Shown piece by piece: positions 55,866 to 64,000 of a stretch of 64,000 nucleotides of DNA; within the stretch, counting starts at the first letter, position 1; each line of letters starts with the position of its first letter. The notes below the pieces were generated by a model. That model had not been told where the DNA came from. It did not search any database and saw only the letters and a list, made by a program, of their open reading frames with translations. Origin of the DNA: Balaenoptera acutorostrata (lineage: Eukaryota > Chordata > Mammalia > Artiodactyla > Balaenopteridae); assembly GCF_949987535.1 (NCBI RefSeq), contig NC_080067.1, positions 8,432,001 through 8,496,000 of the forward strand, given 5' to 3'. Made by a program: the position numbers and the translations under genes.

Positions 55866-58013
55866 GCACACATGTAAATCGAAGTGCATGAAAGAAGACA
55901 GCCCTTTGGACTGTGGCCACAGATTGTTGCATATGCTACTCTGAACGTTCCACCCTCCTGCTTGAGATCACACAGTGGTGAACAGTGGAGCTAAGATTCA
56001 AACTCTGATCACCTGACCTCAGAGTGCATGCTTCACATACTACTGTGTCCTGTCTGCTGCTTTTTAGGATCTCTGAAAACTGCTGTGCAGAAAGATCATC
56101 CTGATCCTGTGGCATGAGTTCCATTTAGCTGGACTAGTGGAGGTAACCTTTATTTTTGATAGTTTTGTTTTGAAATAATATTCAGAATGTCACTGCTTGA
56201 TGAGAAAGTAAGGCTGAAGTGAAAGTTCGAGAAACTTAGAGATGGTGTCCAAGAATCATCAAAAATTAGAGCCAGGAAATTGAGAACAGGTCAGGTTTTC
56301 TGCCCACGGACTGCTTCTGTTGTTCCATTGCTGTTGTGTAAGCCCACCAGTCACCTGAAGCACTCCCAGCTCTGTTTATTCAGTTTCTTTATTTGTCATT
56401 TGAGACTTGGCAATTTATGATTATTTTTTAAATATAATGTTTAAAATCTAGGTTAGATTTATTCCGTTCAGAACACATGAGAATTTTTAAGGAAGAACAA
56501 GTGTCTGCCTTATAGAGTCTTCATTGCAACCTGGTTTTTCAACTGCTTGATTCTTAAAATGAATTTCAAAGATGGGTTTGGGGCACTCTGCTCTGGTAGA
56601 GAACCTCTATTAGTGGTCTTTTGACTTTTTAAGCAGCAACGATACAATTTCTAAGCAGAAATAGTAGGGACACGATCACAATCCATTACTGGGAACGTGA
56701 GACCAGTAACAGTGAACTTGATTGACAAGCTGGAGAAAGGTTTATTCTCTAGCATGGAAAAAGCTGAATGGTGTATTTTCCTGAATGGACAGCAAGCAAT
56801 CAAGTGACAGAGTTCAGTGGGGCTTTAAGGAACATTCTGCCTGTCCTTATAAATAACTTTGTTCTTGTTTATTCTGGAAACTGGCTTTACTCAGGAAAGA
56901 CCTTGAGATTCATGGAGTCAAAACGGTGTGTCCTTACACTACGTCTGAAGTGCTCCAGAGTCATCACCATGCCTTTACGTTGGATAGCTGTATCAGGGAG
57001 ACACAACTCTCCAACTAGATAACACCTTATGCAGAATTGATTTATGGGAACAATTTATCCCCAGGGTAGAAAAGAAGCAGAAGCATTCAAGCCTGGTACA
57101 CTTTGAGGATAGACTAGTTTCATAGGAGGAGGAAAGACCTGTAAAAGATTACTTGAAGTAGCTATAGTCAGAATTATAATGATTCTAACACTAGTTTCAA
57201 AGTTCTCTTTAGAGTTACTGAAAATCACTATAAATGTACTCTTTAGGAGTCACTACTTTCTGTCAGTGATGTTTGGGATCTAATCAGCCCAGAAGACCTC
57301 AGATCCAATATGACCGGGACTCATGTCCTCAAGGAGATCCCTAGGGACACATCTAGATGGACTGCCCTGTTATATGCTCTCAGGGAGCCCTGTGTTTCTT
57401 AGCAGCACTTACAACAATTATAATCAGCACCATCAGGATCTCTGTTTCCCAATCTTCAGCAGTTACCCTTTTCTCTACCATTCAGATAGTACATTTGAAT
57501 TCCCTCTCCTGGGGGAAAGCTAACAACTTGCACTGCATCACTCAGGATGCCCAGCAAAGCACTTTAACTCTCTCGGTATCTGTTACCTCCTGGTGGCAAA
57601 ACTGCTCCCAGCTCAATTTTGATCAGCGTTCACCATCTAATTACCACCCTCGCCCACAGATCCTGCCCTCTGGCCTTCATTCTCTGAAGAGAATGACCTA
57701 CCATCCTGGTTTGCCTGCATCATGGATGTGGGACTTTCTGAGCTAAAACTGGGGACGTCTTGAGCAAATCTGAATGAGTTGTTCACCTTATTCTCTAGGA
57801 CACTAGTATACAACTCTGTGATGTACAACAAATGCCCTGAAGGACTGTGGACAACAAAGATGAAATAAAAGCACAAAAGAAAACAACAACCACTTAGAGC
57901 TCAGAAAACAATGTAGCTAAGGGCCTGGTCCTCGCTTCTCTTATCCTTGGTCTGCAAAACGCAACAAACTCTAGCAGTTCTAAAACTATAATCCATCTCC
58001 CAGGTATTGAAAG
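55866..58013. other. Mostly unassigned stretch
   Basis: A short MIR-like end (AGATCACACAGTGGTGAACA near 55967) is present. ORFs of 62-129 residues (for example 57357-57746) have no recognised domain. No exon signal that I can support. Confidence 0.35.
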
Positions 58014-58380
58014 TATGATGGACTAAAGGTTTGCACTCTCCCCCAAAATTCCTACATTGAAATCTTAACCCCCAATGTGAATTAAGAGGTGGGGCCTTTG
58101 GGAGGTGGTTAGGTCATGAGGGTGGAGCTGTCGTGAATGAGATTAGTGACCTTATAAGAGGGACCTCAGAGAGCTCTCTCCTTCTCTCTCTGCCATGTGA
58201 AGATACAATGAGAAAACGGCCATCTGCAACCTGGAAGAGGCCTCTCACCAGACACTGAATCTACCGGCATTTTGCTCTTGAACTTCTCAGACTCTAGAAC
58301 TGTGAGAAATACATTTCTGTTGTTTATAACCCACCCAGTTTATGGCATTCTGATAGAGCAGCCCAAACCGACTGATAGAA
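58014..58380 (+). mobile_element. MaLR solo LTR (MST/MLT1-like), plus strand
   Basis: CCCCCAAAATTCCTACATTG near 58041, GAGGTGGGGCCTTTGGGAGG near 58086, CCTTATAAGAGGGACCTCAG near 58150 and a right end TTGTTTATAACCCACCCAGT near 58320: the MaLR LTR order, about 367 bp. Confidence 0.85.
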
Positions 58381-59754
58381 AGGTTCTAGGTAAAATATTC
58401 AGGCAGGTTTCAGCATGAGAGAGCATGTATTTGCATTTTAGAAATAGGGCTCTAGCATCATTCTAGGTAAAAAATGGAGCCGATCTGGAGGTTCATGGAA
58501 AGTGCCTTTCTGTGGCTAACACTATATCGTGCGCCAATCAAACCATAAATACCCTAAAAATATGTAAAGAGTAGACTGAAAAAGATTTTATTAAGAAAAA
58601 ATTATATTATCTCATATAAGAAGAGCTCCAATGTTGGTACATTCTGGACTTCATTCATTGGCTCCTTGCTATTATCAAGAACAATGTTCTTTCCATCTTT
58701 TGGCTCTACCACCATCTGGACCTTTGCTATGTCTCCTCTCATTGCCATGAGATGGGCAGTACTAATTCCAAGAGTCATAGACCATATGACCACATCAAGA
58801 GAGAAAAAGGCAGAATTTACTCCTGTTCTCTTTTAATTGGGGGCTGGGTTGGGGGGGGGAATCTACAGCAGCTCACCCCAGATTTCTCTTTCAGACTCCC
58901 AAGTTTAATAAAGGGAGGTTAGGAAAATTAATATCTAGGAGAGGGGTGCAGGGTCTCCCAACCAGAAGTGGGAAGGCTATTAGTTGGGCAGCAAACAGAG
59001 ACTTCCGCTCATAGGAAAAGTGGGCTGTTGTCGGTAATTTGGGGTTGTGAGATTTCCCATAAAATTAATGTAGATGTAGAATCTCTAATAATTTTTTAGC
59101 CACACTGTGGTAGAGACTGACTAGAGGTTCATCTGAATAATTTCTTCTTACATGACACAGAAAGACAACCTCTCCCAGCTTCCCTTGCAATTAGGATGGG
59201 GCCATGTGACCAAGTTCAGGCCAGTGGAAAGCGGGTAGAAGTGCCTTAGGAGAGACCAATCAAGAGAGCCACATCTTCCATGCAAGACTGAGATTCAAAT
59301 GAAAAATTAACCTGTACTGATTTCTATCACTACAAGTTCTAGGCTTACTTGTTACTGCAGCATAATCTCTCTTGCCTTGCTTCATATTCCCTAAGTAGAA
59401 AAATCTTAAACTCTTAATAGCTCTTTTATTGATGGCATGCAAGGTCAAAAACTGAAAACTTCATTCATTCTTTATGATATATCCCTGTGGCTCCAGAAGT
59501 CAACTTATATTTAAGAGCTGACTAGATTCATACCTTGAAAACCCCTGTCCTTGCAGAGTTTATTTGTGCAAAAAACACAAACAAACAAAAAAGCAAGAAA
59601 GGACTGAGCCCATCGATTTATTTTCATCATGTCCACAGAAATAACTGCAAATTTAAGATGAGGTTGGATTCAACTTCATTCTGTAAGACACTATGAAAAG
59701 GAAGCATTATAGGGTCAGTTATACAAGTCCTTACTTTTCATGTAAGGACTTGTG
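58381..59754. other. Unassigned stretch
   Basis: A CTCCCAGCTTCCCTTGCAAT ... GGGGCCATGTGACCAAGTTC block (59171-59218) belongs to an old repeat I cannot name. ORFs are unsupported. Confidence 0.4.
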
Positions 59755-59875
59755 GGACTTCACTGGCAGTCCAGTGGTTAGGACTCCACACTTCCGATGC
59801 AGGGGGTGCGGGTTCTTTCCCTGGTCAGGGAACTAAGATCCCACATGCCCTTGGCATGGCCAAAAGAAAAACGAA
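59755..59875 (+). mobile_element. CHR-type SINE, short variant, plus strand
   Basis: GGACTTCACTGGCAGTCCAG head, AACTAAGATCCCACATGCCC, then AAAAGAAAAACG tail. More diverged than the longer SINEs. TSD not clear. Confidence 0.9.
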
Positions 59876-59983
59876 AGCTTCATATCATGTGAGCTATAGT
59901 AGAAGTGTGTGCATGGTGCAATTAGCACATAAGAGAATGTTACTAAATCTGCCTGGAGGATTATTCTACTCTATGTATCATAC

Positions 59984-60347
59984 TGTCTCAGTCTGTTCAG
60001 ATTGCTGTACCAAATTACCATAGACTGGGTGGCTTATAAACAACAGAAATGTATTTCTGACACTTCTAGAGGCTGAGAAGTCCAAGATCAAGGTGCTAGT
60101 AGATCCCGTATCTGGTGAGGGCCCACTTCCTGGTTCATGGGTGGCCATCTGTTCACTGCATCATCATATGGTAAAGAGGTAAGGAAGCTCTCAGGGCTCT
60201 CTTTTATAAGGGCATTGATCCTACTCATGAGGGCTCTACTCCCGTGACCTAGTTATCTCCCAAAGGCCCCATTAGGATACCATCACACTGGGCATTAGCT
60301 TTCAACATATGAATTTTGGGGGGACATAAACATTCAATCTATAGTAC
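59984..60347 (-). mobile_element. MaLR solo LTR (MST/MLT1-like), minus strand
   Basis: Antisense form of the same LTR class as 58014-58380: TGTCTCAGTCTGTTCAGATT left, GACTGGGTGGCTTATAAACA near 60023, ATCTCCCAAAGGCCCCATTA near 60256, ATATGAATTTTGGGGGGAC right. Confidence 0.88.
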
Positions 60348-60614
60348 ATACATAAAGTCCAATTTAGTGATAAGGATGATGTCAATATTCATTAATGTAA
60401 CCCTTTATCCTTACTGCAAAGCTCTGTTCTCACCTATAGGAAGGCACTTTTGTTTGTGCTAGAATCTTGGGCAAAATTACTGACTATTTAATAATTGGCT
60501 CTTATGAGTCTGTACAAGTCAGCTCCAGAATACCACTGGCATAATCTGGTAAGATTCTCTTCATCAATATATCTCAAGATAAGAATACTTTAAAAAGACC
60601 TTTTACATTTAGAA
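60348..60614. other. Unassigned stretch
   Basis: Nothing recognised. Confidence 0.4.
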
Positions 60615-61020
60615 TTTTATGAAGATTTATTCATTCATTCCTTCAACAAATATTATTTTTACACCTACTCTGTGCTCAGCCCTATTATAGATGCTGGGGA
60701 TATACCAGAAAACAAACCAGACATGGCTTCTGTCATTGTGGAGTTTCTGTTCTAGTGGAGAGTGATGAGTGTAATGAAGAAAAATAAAGTGGGATAAGGG
60801 GGAATCCTGAGATCTTATGGGAAATACTACTTTATATATGATGGTCAGGAACTCTTTCACTGATCAGATCCCATTTGAACAAGGTTTGAAAGAAGTGATG
60901 GAGAAAACTATGCAGGTAAAGAAAGGGACACTCAGGGTGCAAAGACCCTGACGGGGGAGTGTGCTTGGTATGTTTGAGGGAAAGCAAGAAAGCTGCTGTG
61001 TCCTGATTGGAATGATTAGG
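60615..61020 (+). repeat. L2 3' fragment
   Basis: CCTTCAACAAATATTATTTT near 60640, GATGCTGGGGATATACCAGA near 60691, GTGGAGTTTCTGTTCTAGTG near 60738, then AAGAAGTGATGGAGAAAACT and CTGTGTCCTGATTGGAAT: a long L2 tail in order. Confidence 0.75.
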
Positions 61021-61074
61021 GGTTAAAGTGATAGGGAGTCAGGAAATAGAGGTATGGAGGCAAGGGGGGGGGGG

Positions 61075-61228
61075 TACTATGGATAATTATAATATATTGA
61101 ATGCCTACTCTGTGGTAATAGCAGTGGTAAGAATTATATAGATATTGTCTAATTTAATCTTTACAAAGCGATGAGGGAGTTAATATCCTCTCCCCCCCCC
61201 CTTACTAATGATTGATTTGAGGCTTAGA
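61075..61228 (-). repeat. MIR fragment flanked by G and C runs
   Basis: ATATTGAATGCCTACTCTG near 61093, then TCTAATTTAATCTTTACAAA near 61148 and GATTTGAGGCTTAGAGTAG near 61213. An 11-nt G run lies at 61064-61074 and a 10-nt C run at 61192-61201. Confidence 0.6.
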
Positions 61229-61738
61229 GTAGTGTTTTAGTTTGGGTTACTTTAGAGGTAAATCCTGAAACAAGGATCTGAGTGCAAGTAGTTTATTTGA
61301 GAGGTGATTCCTGAAGATGCCAACAGGAAATTTGGGAAGTAAGTCAGAGAAGGGAAGAAAACAGAAAACTGATATGTTATTAAGTCAGCTACAAGTATGA
61401 GCAACTGAAGCTCAATCCCATGGGGTGGGGGGTGGACTCTAAAAGCCAGTGTAGAACATGTGCCCCTCAGAGTTGTCATACCCAAAGGGCAATATTTATA
61501 ACCCAAACTGGAGTATTTATACCCCATCTGACATAGGTTGGGGCTGTTCCCCAAAGGGCACTAATTCTCTGAACTATTGGCCTGTCATACTTTTGGGATA
61601 TGCTTTGGGCCACTGGAGAAAGCCTTTAGACAAAGATTTTCAGGGGTTAGCAGTTGGAAGTTGGCCCAAGGTGCACAAAGCACATAGGGGTACAGGCACG
61701 AGTGGGACACTGACAGTATCTGCTCCAGGCTGTTAAGT
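61229..61738 (-). mobile_element. ERVL-like solo LTR, minus strand
   Basis: Inverted copy of the class at 44095-44575: TAGTTTGGGTTACTTTAGAG at the left, GCAAGTAGTTTATTTGAGAG near 61285, and a TATA-like GGAGTATTTATACCCCATC near 61510. No internal ERV sequence. Confidence 0.6.
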
Positions 61739-61939
61739 AACCAGTGTTTTGCAGAATCTGGATTTGCTCATGAGCCCATGAGGTGCTGGAAAAAGAACTT
61801 AAAATATCAGTGGGACCTCAGCAAGGCTTATCTCTGTGTCACATGGAAGGTAAACATGCTTTATTAAATAGGGATCAATATCGTCCCCTGGTTTTGAACA
61901 CTAGTAAAGGTTCATAATGACTATTCCAATTTGTTTTCT

Positions 61940-62812
61940 TTTTTCGTTTTTCTTACCTTCTTTTATCAACTTTTTTATTGAAGTATGGTTGATTTACAAT
62001 GTTGTGTTAATTTCTGCTGTACAGCAAAGTGATTCAGTTATACATATATATACATTTTTTTAAATAGTCTTTTGCATTATGGTTTATCACAGGATATTGA
62101 ATAGAGTTCCCTGTACCATACAGTAGGATTTTGTTGTTTATCCATTCCATATATAATAGCTTACATCTGCTAATCCCAACTTTCCACTCCATCCCTCCCC
62201 CAACACCCTTCCCCTTGGCCACCACCAGTCTGTTCTCTATATCTGTGATTCTGTTTCTGTTTCATAGATAGGTTCAATTGTGTCATATTTTAGATTCCAC
62301 ATATAAGTGATAGCATATGGTATTTGTCTTTCTCTTTCTGATTTACCTCACTTGTTATGATAATCTCTTGTTGCATATGTGTTGCTGCAAATGGCATTAT
62401 TTCATTCTTTTTGATGGCTGAGTAGTATTCCATTGTATATATTTACCACATCTTCTTTATCCATTCCTCTGTCGATGGACATTTAGGTTGTTACCGTGTC
62501 TTGGCTATTGGGATAGTGCTGCTATAAACATAGGGGTGCATGTATTTTTTTTTGAATTATAGTCTTGTCTGGATATTTGCCCAGGAGTGGGATTGCTGGA
62601 TCATATGGTAATTCTATTTTTAGTTTTCTGAGGAACCTCCATACTGTTTTTCACACTGGCTGCACCAACTTACATTCCCACCAACACTGTAGGAGGGTTC
62701 CCTTTTCTCCACCCCTTCTCCAGCATTCATTATTTGTAGACTTTTCAATTATGACCATTCTGACCCTTGTGAGGTGGTACCTCATTGTAGTTTTGATTTG
62801 CATTTATCTAAT
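61940..62812 (-). mobile_element. L1 3' fragment (about 870 bp), minus strand
   Basis: Antisense 3'UTR (TTATTGAAGTATGGTTGATT, GTTCCCTGTACCATACAGTA) into the ORF2 C-terminal region (GGAGTGGGATTGCTGGATCA, TACATTCCCACCAACACTG). The imperfect TSD ATTCCAATTTGTTTTCTT/ATTCCAATTAATTTTCTT lies at about 61923-61940 and 62814-62831. Confidence 0.93.
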
Positions 62813-62831
62813 AATTCCAATTAATTTTCTT

Positions 62832-64000
62832 CAACAACCCCAAAATGTGACCTAGAAGAATCATGAATTTAATTTCAACATGATTGCAGCTCTAAAGACC
62901 ATTTAAGAAGCACCAGCAGGGAGATTTTCATGAAGTCTAAAGCCAAGGTAGTCTAAATCTAGGGTCAGAGATTTGCCACCAGGCATGGTGCCAAAGAGAA
63001 CATGAGTTACTTGGCATCATAGAAGATTAAATTTCGTTCTTCCTTCTCTGAACTGTGATGGCCAAGAAGCTGAGGGTTGGTACAATGTAAGACTACTCAA
63101 TATGGTGAGAAAAAGGAGGCTTGGAATATGGTGTTAAAAGAGAAGGCTGCGGCATTCTCAATGAAGCTCCAAACCTAGAGATCTCACCATGTACACATAT
63201 AAATAGGTACAAAGCTGTTCTGGCTTGCAGGGAGCAGCCTGTGTGTGCCTGTGGTCTCCCTGCTCATCCATATATGACACTTAGCAAAAAAGAGATGGGA
63301 AGTGGAAGTGACTGGAGAGAGCCCTTTGGGTGATGGCCATCCACGTGCTCCAAGAAACCCCACTATCCTGAAAGGTAGTGATCAGGCTTCCAGAGGAAAT
63401 TCTACTGGGAGTGTGCTACAGAAGTCTTTGCATAAATTAAGTGAAACACAACCATTCCTAGACCTGAGAGATCACATTGTTTTCTTCTCCAATCTCCAGT
63501 TAGATTATTTATTTGAAATGGTATCAAACATGCCTGTCTCTAGGCTAGGAGTAAAATAGCAATTTTGAGGCTGAACATAAGGGGACGAGAACAAAAAGAT
63601 TAAAGCAATCAAAATAAAATGAGGCATGTGTTGGAAAAAAACAATGGTTAAAACATGGCAAAGATAATCCCATCCTTTGCTGATACATAAAGAGCCAACA
63701 TTCAATAAATAAATGTTAAGGGCATGTTTAAGAGGAGCACTGTTCTTGGGTGTAGAAAAATGGATATAATGGCAGAGGAAGACATGATCAAAACCAATGG
63801 TTTTCAACCATTTTTAAGCAGCAGAATGTTTTTATTCAAATGTAATTGTACATGGAGTTCAACTGATAAAACAAATAAAAATTCAGCTGCTCCAACGGAG
63901 TAAGGGGAGTCCAAGGGCACTGTACCTCTGCCTCTGTTTTCTCCTGCAGCTGCTCCTGTAGCCCTGCCAGGGAATCCTTACACTCTGCAAAACAGAATTT
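62832..64000. other. Unassigned stretch to the window end
   Basis: No gene recognised. ORFs of 70-100 residues are unsupported. ATGGTTTTCAACCATTTTTA near 63798 hints at a hAT MITE end; it is too short to call. Confidence 0.35.

Noticed and set aside
57357..57746. 129-residue plus-strand ORF as an exon
   Set aside because: No recognisable domain, and flanking sequence shows no convincing splice-site and branch-point arrangement.

Overview
This 64 kb window is vertebrate nuclear DNA and almost certainly comes from a cetacean (whale or dolphin). The main evidence is a set of tRNA-derived CHR-type SINEs that start with GGGCTTCCCTGGTGGCGCAG and carry a roughly 300-bp body with an A/T-rich tail. 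They occur with cetartiodactyl-type LINE-1 elements, a mariner hairpin of the GGGTTGGCCAAAAAGTTC class, and older mammalian repeats (MIR, L2, hAT/MER, MaLR and ERVL-like LTRs). I found no host protein-coding exon, tRNA, rRNA or CRISPR array. The only convincing protein-coding sequence belongs to LINE-1, so the window reads as intergenic or deep intronic DNA.

Layout. 1-9.8 kb: mariner MITE, two LTR-like blocks, SINEs, a retrocopy with a perfect 19-bp target-site duplication (TSD) that is itself split by a SINE, MIRs and a third LTR. 9.8-15.2 kb: a plus-strand L1, 5'-truncated in its 5'UTR, with decayed ORFs and a SINE in ORF2. 15.2-26.15 kb: a four-layer nest. An L1 3' fragment (17-bp TSD) contains a SINE (13-bp TSD), which contains a full-length minus-strand L1 (16-bp TSD). 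That L1 appears to have carried about 3.7 kb of foreign 3' flanking sequence, and its ORF2 was later split by another SINE. 26.15-64 kb: old, mostly single-copy-looking sequence with scattered L1 3' ends, LTRs, hAT MITEs, MIR/L2, microsatellites and several smaller nests.

How the parts work together. The L1s encode an RNA-binding ORF1 protein and an ORF2 endonuclease/reverse transcriptase. This machinery is known to mobilise SINEs and processed transcripts in trans. Here the same machinery explains most insertions: poly(A) tails, TSDs and A-rich cut sites are visible repeatedly. SINEs have in turn broken both long L1 ORF2s. Removing the 299-bp SINE and one 16-bp TSD copy from the minus-strand ORF2 leaves a length divisible by three, so this L1 was probably intact until that insertion.

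Repeat-family names are from recognition of consensus-like segments, not from a database search. Boundaries without a stated TSD are approximate.
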